From NCBI GenBank assembly GCA_015055625.1, contig SVHU01000002.1, positions 62,001 through 126,000 on the forward strand: DNA of 64,000 nucleotides, given 5' to 3'. Below are positions 28,346-37,293 of this stretch, piece after piece. Origin of the DNA: Clostridiales bacterium. Lineage in GTDB: Bacteria > Bacillota > Clostridia > Christensenellales > Pumilibacteraceae. Within the stretch, counting starts at the first letter, position 1. Every line of letters begins with the position of its first letter. The notes beneath the pieces are model-generated. The model did no database searches. It saw only the letters and a program-made list of their open reading frames with translations, and was not told where the DNA came from. A program made the position numbers and the translations under genes.

Positions 28346-29692
28346 TCAATCAAACAGATACGCGCCCTGTTCTTTCAGAACAGTTTTGAGCTTGTCTATC
28401 GGCGCATCTTTTGCTTTCACGTTCTCTTTTATCGCAAGGCTAGCTCCCACTCCTACCGCCTGTCCCGTTGCCATAGCAGGGGGCATAACGCGAACAGCGC
28501 CGTGAGCAAACCTGTCCGAAGAAATTATCTTTCCTGCGCCCAAAAGATTATCAAAATCCTTATGTACCAACGCTCTATACGGAATAGTATACGGCTTATC
28601 GTTTTCAAACGCTTTATAATTTACTGCGCCCTTTGTGTGCACGTCCACCGACGAGGCTACAACCGCTATTGCGTCTTCAAACACGGTAGAGGAATGTATT
28701 TCGTCAAGAGTTAGTTTATGCTCGCCCTTCATTCGTCGTGACTCTCTTACGCCTAACGTTTCCGAAGTTTGAAGCAAACGGATATTTTGCAATCCAGGCA
28801 CGCGACGTTTGAGCATATCGAAAATTATAAAAGCCTGTTTTCTTCCCTCAATCTCCGCCTTTGCAATAAGTTCAGGATCGGTAACGTCAAACGGCTCGTC
28901 TATCTGACACATATTAACAGCCCAAACTCCATTCATTTGCTCGTAAAGCCTTACTTTTTTCGTTCCGCAAGGAAATCTTCCCTCTTTCTTTTCGTCCTCG
29001 ACAATCTCCATAAAAGCTCTGCCTCTTGCGTCCTTGTCAAGAACGGCTTTATCCATCGCTTGCTTGTCAACTCCGTCTATGAGCATAAACGTAGAAACAG
29101 GCTGAAGCTGTTTGCTTTCGTCCGAAAATTCATACTCACCACCTGCTAAATAACATAAATTCGCATCTCCGCTACAATCGATAAACTGCTTTGCTTCTAT
29201 CTCATAAAACCCATTAGTTGTCGCAAAAACACACGAACGTATGCGCTTTTCCTCAACATTTACGCCCACTAACATAAAGTGATACTTTAGCTGAACACCG
29301 CTTTCTTCACACATTTGTTCCATAACAAACTTAAGCTTTTCTCTATCGTAAGGAGTTGTACCTAAATGCCCTTTTAGCTTATACCCAGAGTAGCTGTCGC
29401 ACTTTCTGCACTCGGACGGATCTTTTGCTCCGTCTATTTTTATAAGGCGGTCAATGGTTTCTTTGAAAATTCCTCTTATAATTTGTTGTTCGCCTTTTGC
29501 GTCGTAACAAGTCATAAAGGGCGCGACAAGCCCTGCCGTCGCTGTTCCACCAAGATATCCGCCTTGCTCTGCTAATATTACGTTCATTCCGCACCTTGAA
29601 GCAGATACCGAAGCGGAAAATCCTGCTACACCTCCACCAACTACAAGCACGTCGCATACAAATTTCTTTTTAATCTGCGCGGTAAATTCCAT
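28346..29692 (-). CDS. FAD-dependent oxidoreductase (FAD_oxidored family)
   Basis: A 448-residue flavoprotein. The N-terminal dinucleotide fold is VLVVGGGVAGFSASVSASRCGMNVILAEQ (about 15-43), followed by GGTATAGLVAPF, the motif of the family annotated as FAD-dependent oxidoreductase (pfam12831-like). A second FAD segment, FIDCSGDANLCYLAGGEYE, follows. The substrate is unknown. An AraC-type regulator is transcribed divergently with overlapping promoters, which suggests induction by a small molecule, perhaps a sugar derivative or organic acid. AAAGGAG is 6 bases before the ATG. Confidence 0.85.
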   Translation of the reverse strand: MEFTAQIKKKFVCDVLVVGGGVAGFSASVSASRCGMNVILAEQGGYLGGTATAGLVAPFMTCYDAKGEQQIIRGIFKETIDRLIKIDGAKDPSECRKCDSYSGYKLKGHLGTTPYDREKLKFVMEQMCEESGVQLKYHFMLVGVNVEEKRIRSCVFATTNGFYEIEAKQFIDCSGDANLCYLAGGEYEFSDESKQLQPVSTFMLIDGVDKQAMDKAVLDKDARGRAFMEIVEDEKKEGRFPCGTKKVRLYEQMNGVWAVNMCQIDEPFDVTDPELIAKAEIEGRKQAFIIFDMLKRRVPGLQNIRLLQTSETLGVRESRRMKGEHKLTLDEIHSSTVFEDAIAVVASSVDVHTKGAVNYKAFENDKPYTIPYRALVHKDFDNLLGAGKIISSDRFAHGAVRVMPPAMATGQAVGVGASLAIKENVKAKDAPIDKLKTVLKEQGAYLFD

Positions 29693-29761
29693 TACACTTC
29701 TCCTTTTATTAATCGCTTTAATTCCGAATTATTTATTCTTGATTTATTATAACTGTTTATG

Positions 29762-29790
29762 TTGACAAGCGCAATAGAAAATATTATAAT
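29762..29790 (+). promoter_or_regulatory. Consensus promoter of the AraC regulator, overlapping the divergent promoter
   Basis: TTGACA (29762-29767), 17 bases, TATAAT (29785-29790): a perfect match to consensus. It overlaps an apparent upstream in-frame ATG, showing that the longer reading is not the translated start. The divergent FAD-oxidoreductase promoter (TTGCGC-17-TATAAT on the minus strand) lies over the same bases. Confidence 0.85.
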
Positions 29791-29827
29791 GTTATATATA
29801 AAATCTACCAAATTTTGCGAGGAAAAA

Positions 29828-30589
29828 ATGATTGCAACACTTGCAGACAGCTATCTTACAACACGTGAAGAGTTTGAACTTACGAGCGGATACCAGCCGA
29901 TTGACAGCCTTTTTTATGTTAAAAGCGGAAGTTTTAGCTATAAAACCCAAAACGGAGAGTACACAGCAAACGCCGGCGATTTTATAATATTTAACAAGTC
30001 TACAAAGATGGAACGAACGGTTTTAGACAGGATTGAAATGCTGTATATCAAGTTTTATCCAAACAAGAACGAGCTTTATAAAACCATTCTAACAAAACCG
30101 ATTAAGGCGGAAGGACGACTAAAAGAAGATTTGGAAATTATAGAGCAATTATCCGCAAACCACACAGGGCAAACATTGCAATTTAGAAACCATTATTTTA
30201 ACGATTTATTGATAACGTTGCTCACAAAATCCGACAAAACAGCTCCGCAAACCGCCATTCCGATACAAACCGCGATTGACAGCGCGATAGAATTTATTGA
30301 AAGTAATCTAAAGCATAAAATCACGGTTGCAAGCGTTGCAAACGCAGTAGGCTTATCCGTAAGCTCACTGGAAAGCAAGTTTGTTTCCATTACGGGAAAA
30401 TCTGTGTACGACTACGTTATTGGAGCAAGATTGCGCCTATCTTTACAACTTTTAACAACAACAGCTCTTACTGTAACCGCAATTTCCGAAAAATGCGGAT
30501 ATGATAACGTTTTCTATTTTTGTAATGCGTTCAAAAAGTCTATTGGTTGCACGCCTGCACAATACCGAAAAAGAAACTCCGGAATTTAG
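29828..30589 (+). CDS. AraC-family transcriptional regulator
   Basis: About 253 residues from ATG 29828, chosen for the GAGGAAAAA site just before it and because an upstream ATG lies within the promoter. The N-terminal half (PIDSLFYVKSGSFSYKTQNGEYTANAGDFIIFN) is a cupin sensor. The C-terminal half has the two AraC helix-turn-helix motifs: KITVASVANAVGLSVSSLESKF and ALTVTAISEKCGYDNVFYFCNAFKKSIGCTPAQYR. Likely regulates the divergent FAD oxidoreductase. Ligand unknown. Confidence 0.88.
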   Translation: MIATLADSYLTTREEFELTSGYQPIDSLFYVKSGSFSYKTQNGEYTANAGDFIIFNKSTKMERTVLDRIEMLYIKFYPNKNELYKTILTKPIKAEGRLKEDLEIIEQLSANHTGQTLQFRNHYFNDLLITLLTKSDKTAPQTAIPIQTAIDSAIEFIESNLKHKITVASVANAVGLSVSSLESKFVSITGKSVYDYVIGARLRLSLQLLTTTALTVTAISEKCGYDNVFYFCNAFKKSIGCTPAQYRKRNSGI

Positions 30590-30631
30590 GCTTCATAATC
30601 AGGAATAGAATGGAATTTATAATAGATAAAG

Positions 30632-30660
30632 TTGACAAATAGAAAAAAATCATATATAAT
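30632..30660 (+). promoter_or_regulatory. Promoter of proS
   Basis: TTGACA (30632-30637), 17 bases, TATAAT (30655-30660), both perfect. The short leader contains the palindrome TTTACCTT/AAGGTAAA at about 30683-30700, directly before the AAAGGAG site. No T-box is present. Confidence 0.85.
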
Positions 30661-30713
30661 GCTAAGGAAAATAATTTAAGTTTTACCTTTTAAGGTAAAT
30701 AAAGGAGATTTTT

Positions 30714-32153
30714 ATGGCTAAGGAAAAAGAATTCGTCAAAGAAATTGCCGATATGAACGAAAACTTTCCCCAATGGTACACCGACGTTGTGCTCAAAACT
30801 CAGCTTGTAGACTACGGCCCTGTAAAAGGCACGATGGTTATCCGTCCTTACGGCTACGGAATTTGGGAAAACATTCAAAGAGAGCTTGACAGAAGATTTA
30901 AGGAAACGGGACACGAAAACGCATACTTCCCTATGTTTATTCCTTATTCTTATCTTGTAAAAGAGGCTGAACACGTAGAAGGATTTGCTCCCGAAGTTGC
31001 GCTCGTTACACACGTTGGCGACACTGAGCTTCCCGAAAAATTGGTTGTTCGTCCCACATCCGAAACCATTATTTGCGATATGTACTCAAAGTGGGTCCAG
31101 TCCTACCGCGATTTGCCCGTGCTTATCAACCAGTGGGCTAACGTTGTAAGATGGGAAAAGACCACTCGTCCTTTCCTTCGTACTTCAGAGTTTTTGTGGC
31201 AGGAAGGTCATACGCTTCACCGCACTGAAGAAGAAGCAAGAGAAGAAACGCTCAAAATGCTTGGCGTTTATGAAGAGTTTGCTAAAAACGTGCTTGCTAT
31301 TCCCGTATTTACAGGCAGAAAGTCAGAAAAGGAAAAGTTTGCAGGCGCGAAAGAAACGTATTCTATGGAAGCCATGATGCAGGACGGAAAGAGCTTGCAA
31401 GCAGGTACTACACACTTTTTCGGAACAAACTTCTCCGAGGCGTTTAACATCAAGTATCTTGACAGCGACGGTGTCCAAAAGTCGCCATACCAGACTTCTT
31501 GGGGCGTTTCCACACGTCTTATCGGCGCGCTTATTATGACTCACGGCGACCAAAGAGGTCTTTGCTTGCCTCCCTACGTTGCTCCCATTCAGGCAGTTAT
31601 TATTCCCATTGCTATGCACAAACCTGGCGTTGTAGAAAAGGCGGAAGAAGTAAAAGCTATGCTTGCAAAGGCAGGTATCAGAGTTAAGCTTGACGCGTCT
31701 AACCAAACTCCCGGTTGGAAGTTTAACGAATACGAAATGAAGGGCGTTCCTGTTCGTCTTGAACTTGGTCCTAGAGATATCGAAAACGGCGTTGTTACCT
31801 ACTCTCGTCGCGATAAAGTGGGCGAAAAGTTCACTATGTCGTTAGAAAATCTTACCGAAGAGCTTCCCAAGCTTTTGGCGGATATTCACGAGAATATGTA
31901 CAACAAGGCGCTTGCCTTCAACAACTCTCACGTAAAAACTGTTTCCACTAAAGCGGAAATCAAGGAAGCCGTTGATACAGGCAACTTCGCTCTTGGTATG
32001 TGGTGTGGCGATAGAGCTTGCGAAGATTCGCTTAAGGAAGAAATGCAGGTTACTACGCGTAATATGCCTTTCGATCAAACTCCTGTTGGCGATAAGTGCT
32101 GTGTTTGCGGAAAGTGCGCAAACAAGAAGATTTACTTTGGTAGAGCATATTAA
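30714..32153 (+). CDS. proS: Prolyl-tRNA synthetase, archaeal/eukaryote-like type
   Basis: A 479-residue class II synthetase. It lacks the INS editing insertion of the ordinary bacterial ProS and has the eukaryote-like layout: motif 1 around VKGTMVIRPYGYGIWENIQRELD, motif 2 RTSEFLWQEGHTLHRT, motif 3 in THGDQRGLCLPPYVAP. The C-terminal zinc domain has GDRACED and CCVCGKCANKKIYFGRAY, ending in the conserved tyrosine. This type is common in some Firmicutes. It has its own promoter and terminator. Confidence 0.95.
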   Translation: MAKEKEFVKEIADMNENFPQWYTDVVLKTQLVDYGPVKGTMVIRPYGYGIWENIQRELDRRFKETGHENAYFPMFIPYSYLVKEAEHVEGFAPEVALVTHVGDTELPEKLVVRPTSETIICDMYSKWVQSYRDLPVLINQWANVVRWEKTTRPFLRTSEFLWQEGHTLHRTEEEAREETLKMLGVYEEFAKNVLAIPVFTGRKSEKEKFAGAKETYSMEAMMQDGKSLQAGTTHFFGTNFSEAFNIKYLDSDGVQKSPYQTSWGVSTRLIGALIMTHGDQRGLCLPPYVAPIQAVIIPIAMHKPGVVEKAEEVKAMLAKAGIRVKLDASNQTPGWKFNEYEMKGVPVRLELGPRDIENGVVTYSRRDKVGEKFTMSLENLTEELPKLLADIHENMYNKALAFNNSHVKTVSTKAEIKEAVDTGNFALGMWCGDRACEDSLKEEMQVTTRNMPFDQTPVGDKCCVCGKCANKKIYFGRAY

Positions 32154-32230
32154 TATAAGGTTAGCTCCCAATACTGTTATTTAAGATAAGTATTTTGATA
32201 TAAATAACAATTATTTCTTAAGAATTTACG

Positions 32231-32261
32231 AAAAGCGTGGCTTAGTTGCTACGCTTTTTTT
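32231..32261 (+). terminator. Intrinsic terminator of proS
   Basis: AAAAGCGTGGC, loop TTAGTT, GCTACGCTTTTTTT: a strong hairpin with U-tract about 80 bases past the stop. Confidence 0.9.
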
Positions 32262-32291
32262 GTATGATTGTTTTGAGATTACTTCGCTTTC

Positions 32292-32390
32292 AGCTCGTAA
32301 TGACAGGGGGAAAGGAATAATTGCAGAAAAAAGCTCGCAATGACAGGGGGAAAGGAATAATTGCAGAAAAAAGCTCATAATGACGTTGTG
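32292..32390. repeat. 40-bp tandem repeat
   Basis: A unit that begins AGCTCGTAATGACAGGGGG and ends in an A-rich stretch is repeated with period 40 at 32292, 32332 and 32372 (third copy partial). The bases before it (GAGATTACTTCGC) resemble a widespread bacterial intergenic palindrome family, so this is probably a remnant of such an element with internal duplication. Confidence 0.8.
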
Positions 32391-32436
32391 GGGAGAAAAC
32401 AATTATTAAAGTGAACTATATTGGCTGTAATATTTC

Positions 32437-32456
32437 GGGCGATTCGTGAATCGCCC
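32437..32456. repeat. Hairpin cassette B, complete copy
   Basis: GGGCGATTCGTGAATCGCCC is a perfect 20-base palindrome-like hairpin followed by CCTACAT. The same cassette recurs at 32710-32729 and, without the outer pairs, within the array. Confidence 0.85.
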
Positions 32457-32491
32457 CTACATCTATACCGTATACGGATTAGCCACGCCTG

Positions 32492-32558
32492 GTCATTTCG
32501 AGCGGTAAGCCTAGGAATCTCTTGGGATCTCTCCGCGCGCTACGCTTCGGTCGAGATG
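32492..32558. repeat. Dispersed palindromic element of the GTCATTTCGAG...CTCGAGATG type
   Basis: The element starts GTCATTTCGAGCGG and ends GCTTCGGTCGAGATGG, with imperfect terminal complementarity and an inner GGAATCTC/GGGATCTC pair. It resembles a palindromic repeat family that I recall from intergenic regions of many bacteria. No coding content. Confidence 0.6.
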
Positions 32559-32729
32559 GTGGGCAGACCCACTGCCAATATGAAAGTTGCTGTAATTCGG
32601 GCGATTCGTGAATCGGTGGGCAGACCCACTGTCAATATGAGAGTTGCTGTAATTCGGGCGATTCGTGAATCGGTGGGCAGACCCACTGTCAATATGGTTG
32701 TAATATTTCGGGCGATTCGTGAATCGCCC
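32559..32729. repeat. 57-bp tandem array of hairpin cassettes (repeat island 2)
   Basis: Cassette A (GTGGGCAGACCCAC) occurs at 32559, 32616 and 32673, an exact 57-base period. Each is followed by TGTCAATATGA-like sequence, GTTGCTGTAATTC and cassette B (CGATTCGTGAATCG), the last of which (32710-32729) is the full GGGCGATTCGTGAATCGCCC. Downstream at 32767-32802 is the AAAGTACAACATATTGG block with a GCAACGT/ACGTTGC hairpin. The 849 bases between proS and the MATE gene contain only repeats and the proS terminator; no gene is supported. Confidence 0.88.
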
Positions 32730-33002
32730 CTACATAAGAACTAACGGTTTCTAATTGTTTGCTTTGCTAAAGTACAACATATTGGATGCAACGTCACGTT
32801 GCTTCGTGAATCGCCCCTACATCATAACTAATAAACTATTAGCTTTTACTTTAATAAACAATATATCTAAGGAACACTTCGCTCCGTTTGCGTCGGTCAA
32901 CAAGTGAAAATCTTACGCAAATATTTTTTTATCAACTAATTGACAAACACTATATATTATTATAGAATAATAGAAACCAAAAAACAAATAGGAGAATATC
33001 GC

Positions 33003-34334
33003 GTGCGATTTACCACTAAGGACATACTAAAAATAATTGTACCAATTGTACTAGAACAGCTTCTTGCCATAACGGTAGGAATGTTCGACTCTATTATGGT
33101 TTCGTCGCAAGGAGAATCCGCGGTATCGGGCGTATCGCTTGTAGATTCCGTCAACGTCTTTTTGACTATGTTCTTCTTTTCGCTCTCAGCGGGTGGCGCG
33201 ATAGTTTTATCTCAACTTTTAGGAAAAAAGGACACGCAAACTGCCAACGAAGCATCGAAACAGATTATTTACATAACCGTTATAATTGCGTTAGTTATTG
33301 GAATTTTGGTCGTATTCCTTCGCGCTCCGCTTCTTAACCTTATTTTTGGAAAAGTAGAGTCTTCCGTTATGGAAAACGCAAAAATTTACTTCCTTTTAAC
33401 GGGAATAAGCTATCCATTTGTTGCTATTATGGGCTCTACAAACGCGATTTTTAGAGCGCAAAAAAAGTCGAATATCACGCTGTACTCTTCTATCGTTTCT
33501 AACGTAATCAATATCGCAGGCAACGCCCTTCTTATTTATGGATTTGGTATGGGTGTGCTTGGCGCAGGTATTGCAACGCTATTTTCTAGAGTTGTTACCG
33601 CTGTCCTTACGCTTATTCTCGTTTGTAATAAAAAGAAAAACCTAATATACGTCGACAAGCTATTTAGGTTTAGGTTTAATAAAAACCTTATAAAAAGAAT
33701 TTGCGGAATTGGCATACCAAACGGCTTAGAAAACTCTTTCTTTCAGCTAGGAAAGTTACTCGTTTCTAGCCTTATTTCAGGATTTGGAACGGCAAGCATT
33801 GCAGCAAACGCTGTTGCTCAAACGCTCACAAACTTCCATTTTACGACAGGAACTGCAATAAACACAGGACTTACTACCGTGGTGGGAATTTGTATAGGCG
33901 CAGGCGAAAAAGAGCAAGCAAAAAAGTATACTAAACACATAACGTTAATGGTTTATATAGCATACTTCGCTTTCTCCATTATTTTTGCTTCAACCGTAGA
34001 CCTTTTCTCTAGCGTTTACAATCTTTCTTCGCAAGCTAGCATTATTTGTAAAAACATAATATATTTCAACTGTATTACCGCAACCGTCATTTGGCCACTG
34101 TCATTTACTCTTCCATCAGCGTTTAGGGCGGCAAGCGACGTTAAGTTTACTATGATTATTTCCATTGCTTCTATGTGGGTATTTAGGGTAGCAGGAAGCT
34201 ACTTTATCCACTACGTATTCGGTCTTGGCGTGTACTCGGTATGGATTGCAATGGTTGTAGACTGGATTTTCAGAGCAATAATTTTCGTTCCACGCTTTAT
34301 TAAAGGAACGTGGCTTACAAAATATAAACATTAA
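33003..34334 (+). CDS. MATE-family multidrug efflux transporter
   Basis: About 443 residues from GTG 33003, chosen for the GGAGAATATC site directly before it; an upstream TTG in frame has none. The protein is almost entirely hydrophobic with about twelve transmembrane segments, starting KDILKIIVPIVLEQLLAITVGMFDSIMVS and with the second-half repeat KRICGIGIPNGLENSFFQLGKL, the MATE duplicated fold. Such carriers export cationic compounds in exchange for Na+ or H+. The natural substrate is unknown. It stands alone after the repeat island. Confidence 0.93.
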   Translation: MRFTTKDILKIIVPIVLEQLLAITVGMFDSIMVSSQGESAVSGVSLVDSVNVFLTMFFFSLSAGGAIVLSQLLGKKDTQTANEASKQIIYITVIIALVIGILVVFLRAPLLNLIFGKVESSVMENAKIYFLLTGISYPFVAIMGSTNAIFRAQKKSNITLYSSIVSNVINIAGNALLIYGFGMGVLGAGIATLFSRVVTAVLTLILVCNKKKNLIYVDKLFRFRFNKNLIKRICGIGIPNGLENSFFQLGKLLVSSLISGFGTASIAANAVAQTLTNFHFTTGTAINTGLTTVVGICIGAGEKEQAKKYTKHITLMVYIAYFAFSIIFASTVDLFSSVYNLSSQASIICKNIIYFNCITATVIWPLSFTLPSAFRAASDVKFTMIISIASMWVFRVAGSYFIHYVFGLGVYSVWIAMVVDWIFRAIIFVPRFIKGTWLTKYKH

Positions 34335-34344
34335 AACCTCAAAA

Positions 34345-34370
34345 AAAACGTAGCTTGATTGCTACGTTTT
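34345..34370 (+). terminator. Intrinsic terminator of the MATE gene
   Basis: AAACGTAGC, loop TTGATT, GCTACGTTTTT. It also lies just past the stop of the convergent small membrane protein gene and may serve both. Confidence 0.88.
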
Positions 34371-34378
34371 TATTGTTT

Positions 34379-34723
34379 TTAGTTCTCTTTATAATCATCT
34401 AATACTTTGTCTAAATTCTCATCTTCTCTGTCCCCTGAAAACTGGGAATTTCTTACATTATATAGTTTATCTCTAATAGATTTCAAATCATACATTATAG
34501 ATAAGCAAAGGCTTCCTATTAAAAAGAATAAGCCAGACGAAGCTAAACCTCCTATTAACCAACCAACAGCAGAGCCAACCCAGACACTTGCTTCTTTTTC
34601 ATATTCTCCACTTTGTGCAAGACAATATGCAAAAGAGAACATAGAAGCACAAACTAACGCTACCGTAATTACTACTAAAACTATTTTTGCAATATAATAA
34701 ATCCTATCATTATTCTTAAACAT
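34379..34723 (-). CDS. Small two-TM membrane protein, unknown function
   Basis: A 114-residue protein with two long hydrophobic segments, about 10-35 (IAKIVLVVITVALVCASMFSFAY) and 46-78, and a charged C-terminal tail (REDENLDKVLDDYKEN). It is supported as a gene by an AAAGGAGG site 8 bases before the ATG and by a promoter at 34750-34779. No family is recognised. The genes on either side do not suggest a role. Confidence 0.75.
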   Translation of the reverse strand: MFKNNDRIYYIAKIVLVVITVALVCASMFSFAYCLAQSGEYEKEASVWVGSAVGWLIGGLASSGLFFLIGSLCLSIMYDLKSIRDKLYNVRNSQFSGDREDENLDKVLDDYKEN

Positions 34724-34749
34724 AATCTAACCTCCTTTATAACACTTTT

Positions 34750-34779
34750 AGTATACATCTCACATATAACCTTTGTCAA
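34750..34779 (-). promoter_or_regulatory. Promoter of the small membrane protein gene
   Basis: TTGACA (34779-34774), 18 bases, TATACT (34755-34750) on the minus strand. Confidence 0.75.
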
Positions 34780-34866
34780 TAAATATCAATTTAATTTCTC
34801 CAAGAATTAAAATGTATTTTCCACTTTCCTCTAATATGCGCATATTTACATATGTTCATATATAAT

Positions 34867-34898
34867 AAAAACGGACTTGAAAACCAAGTCCGTTTTTA
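34867..34898. terminator. Terminator downstream of galT
   Basis: A perfect hairpin ACGGACTTG/CAAGTCCGT flanked by AAAA on one side and TTTTT on the other. On the minus strand it ends the galT transcript 60 bases past the stop. Confidence 0.88.
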
Positions 34899-34957
34899 TG
34901 CTACTATTTATTAATTTTACCGTTTTTTATATAACGTATGCGAGTTTTGGGTACTTA

Positions 34958-36487
34958 CTACGCTTTTACAATGCCAACGGATGCAAGGAATTTATCGAAC
35001 GCTTCAACGCCTTGAGCATCCTTTTTGAATACTGCAGTATTATCTAAGATATGCTCGCAAACGTCGTTGATTTCTTCCTTGATAGCAAGAGAAGCTTCTA
35101 CGTCAGAGCAATTTGTTCCATGCTCTTTGATAAGCTTTTTAATCATCTTTGCGTGGATCTTCATATCTGGGGCAAGCTCTTTTTCCTTATATTCTTTCTC
35201 GCCCTTAAGATAGCTTTCAACTTCCTTCAACTGTCTGTCAAGACGACCGGGAAGAATGAACATACCCATAGCTTCGATAAGACCAATACTTTCGCTCTTG
35301 ATATTCTGATATTCGGGATGAACGTGATATACACCGTCGGGATACTTTTCGCTGGTAAGGTTGTTACGAAGGATAAGTTCTACGATATATCTTCCGTCGG
35401 GAGCCTTTCTTGCGATAGGAGTAAGGGTATTATGCTGTCCGTTTTCGTCCTTTGCGATAATCTCTACGCTTTCGTCGCTATACTCTTTCCAGCCTTCGAT
35501 TATCTTGCCTGCATACGCAACAAGAAGTTCTTTATTGGAAGAAATAAGACGGATAACGCTGTTGTACCAATCTACTACGTAGGTATCAACGTACTTGAAC
35601 TCTTCGTCGGTGGACTTATAACGAGCAAGCGAGGGAGCTTTATGCATAGGAAGACTTTTAAGCCCGCCCTGGAAATGGTCGTGAGTAAGGATTGATCCGC
35701 CAACGATAGGAAGAGCTGCGTTACAACCGATAAAATACTGAGGAGCATAGTCGATAAAGTCGAGAAGCTTTCTAACAGTTGCAGGAATAACCTTCATGGG
35801 AGTATGCTCTGCGTTGATTGCAATACCGTGCTGATTAAAGTATGCATATGGCGAGAACTGCCAGAACCATTCTTCTCCACCCAAATTAAGGGGGATATAA
35901 CGCAAGTTCTGACGCAAAGTGCCATGACCTGCAAAGCCTACGTTTTCCTTACAAATTGCGCATGCAGGATAGGTGCTAGCCTTTTGTCCTACAAGCTTTG
36001 CCGTATCCTTATTGCTCTTTTCGGGCTTGGAAAGGTTAATAGTAATTTCAAGCTTACCCTTGGTGGACTTAGCTTCCCAATGCTTGTTTCTGCTGATTGC
36101 GGTAAGCTTAATATAATCGTTTTTGATAGAGTAGTCATGAAGCCACTCGAAAGCTTTTGCGGGGGAATGGGCGTGAAGATCGTCGAACATATCAACTACT
36201 TCGCTGGGCTTTAAGGAAACAAGTCCCATAAGCTTGGTTGCAAAATAATCTTCTTCGCCTTCTTTAATTACGCCGTTAGAAAGAGCGTAAGAAACGAGGG
36301 GAGCGATAATTTCGTCGGGGCAATTCATTTCGTCGATAGCGTCTTCGTCGATTTCGTACTGAGTGTAAGAATCTACTTTAAGAAGATCTAAAACCGAGTT
36401 ACGAACGTACATTTCGTCCAAGTCGTCCAAAAGCAAATGGCTTTTTGCGTACTGAATAAGATTTTCAACTGCTACATCAATAATCAT
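34958..36487 (-). CDS. galT: UDP-glucose--hexose-1-phosphate uridylyltransferase, class II
   Basis: A 509-residue enzyme of the Leloir pathway that exchanges galactose-1-phosphate with UDP-glucose. It is of the Firmicute class II type (pfam01087/02744-like), with the active-site region GGSILTHDHFQGGLKSLPM and YPACAICKENVGFAGHG. Length is typical for class II. No galK or galE adjoins it here; it is followed on the same strand by small TM protein and preceded by RNA-modification genes, so it appears to be monocistronic or loosely grouped. Confidence 0.93.
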   Translation of the reverse strand: MIIDVAVENLIQYAKSHLLLDDLDEMYVRNSVLDLLKVDSYTQYEIDEDAIDEMNCPDEIIAPLVSYALSNGVIKEGEEDYFATKLMGLVSLKPSEVVDMFDDLHAHSPAKAFEWLHDYSIKNDYIKLTAISRNKHWEAKSTKGKLEITINLSKPEKSNKDTAKLVGQKASTYPACAICKENVGFAGHGTLRQNLRYIPLNLGGEEWFWQFSPYAYFNQHGIAINAEHTPMKVIPATVRKLLDFIDYAPQYFIGCNAALPIVGGSILTHDHFQGGLKSLPMHKAPSLARYKSTDEEFKYVDTYVVDWYNSVIRLISSNKELLVAYAGKIIEGWKEYSDESVEIIAKDENGQHNTLTPIARKAPDGRYIVELILRNNLTSEKYPDGVYHVHPEYQNIKSESIGLIEAMGMFILPGRLDRQLKEVESYLKGEKEYKEKELAPDMKIHAKMIKKLIKEHGTNCSDVEASLAIKEEINDVCEHILDNTAVFKKDAQGVEAFDKFLASVGIVKA

Positions 36488-36573
36488 TTTTTTATTTCTC
36501 CTTTTATATTGTTGGCATTATTTACGGTTTTTGCGAATACGTATGCCACAAAACGTAACCGCTCCGTTATTTC

Positions 36574-37287
36574 TTAGTTGGGTTTTACGATGTTTACGTA
36601 CTTGTCAAGAGGAAAGCAGTTCCAAGGCGTTTTTTCCTGAGGAGGGCTTACCTTAAACACAAACGGCTCTTTGCTTATAGGGTGATAGAAGCGTAAGCTA
36701 TATGCCCAAAGCGCGAGGTTATGACCTTTTGCAAGCGTATCTCCGCCGTACTTAGCATCGCCGAATATAGGTGTTCCCAAGGACTTTAACTGAACGCGAG
36801 CCTGATGACTTCTGCCTGTTATGAGCTTAACGTCCACAAGCGCAACCTTTGCATTATCCTCTAGCACCTTATAGTCAAGTATTGCTTTTTTAGCACCCTC
36901 GATAGCGGCAGGAACAACCTTTACCATATTGTTAGCGGTGTCTTTTACAAGCCAGCTTTCAATTCTACCCTGTCTTTCGCGAGGGGTAGAAACGGTAACT
37001 GCGAAATAGCTCTTTTCAAAACTTCCATCCACAAGTTGCTCGGAAAGACGTTTTGCGCACTTACTGGTCTTGGCGAAAACCATAACGCCACCGGTAGGTC
37101 TGTCCAATCTGTGAACAAGTCCCACAAAAGCTTCGCCGGGTTTGTTTTCCTTGACTTTGATATATTCTTTTACCATATCGAGAAGGCTGGTATCTCCGCT
37201 ACTATCGCCCTGAGTGGGTACGTTTTGCGGTTTTACTACCACGATAAGGTGATTATCTTCGTATAATACGTCTAATTTAGTTTCCAT
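36574..37287 (-). CDS. RluA-family RNA pseudouridine synthase
   Basis: A 237-residue protein. HRLDRPTGGVMVFAKTSKC holds the catalytic aspartate of the RluA/RluD family, and TGRSHQARVQLKSLGTPIFGDAKYGG is the second conserved block. There is no S4 domain, so it resembles the short RluA/TruC-like members; whether it targets rRNA or tRNA cannot be said. It is 6 bases after the adjacent methyltransferase gene and belongs to the ileS transcript. Confidence 0.9.
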   Translation of the reverse strand: METKLDVLYEDNHLIVVVKPQNVPTQGDSSGDTSLLDMVKEYIKVKENKPGEAFVGLVHRLDRPTGGVMVFAKTSKCAKRLSEQLVDGSFEKSYFAVTVSTPRERQGRIESWLVKDTANNMVKVVPAAIEGAKKAILDYKVLEDNAKVALVDVKLITGRSHQARVQLKSLGTPIFGDAKYGGDTLAKGHNLALWAYSLRFYHPISKEPFVFKVSPPQEKTPWNCFPLDKYVNIVKPN

Positions 37288-37293
37288 AGGGCT

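Noticed and set aside
29759-29827. Upstream start for the AraC regulator at 29759
   Set aside because: It lies on or before the consensus promoter hexamers, so it would not be transcribed.
32940-33002. Upstream TTG start for the MATE transporter
   Set aside because: No ribosome site precedes it, while GTG 33003 has GGAGAATATC directly before it and gives the normal family N-terminus.
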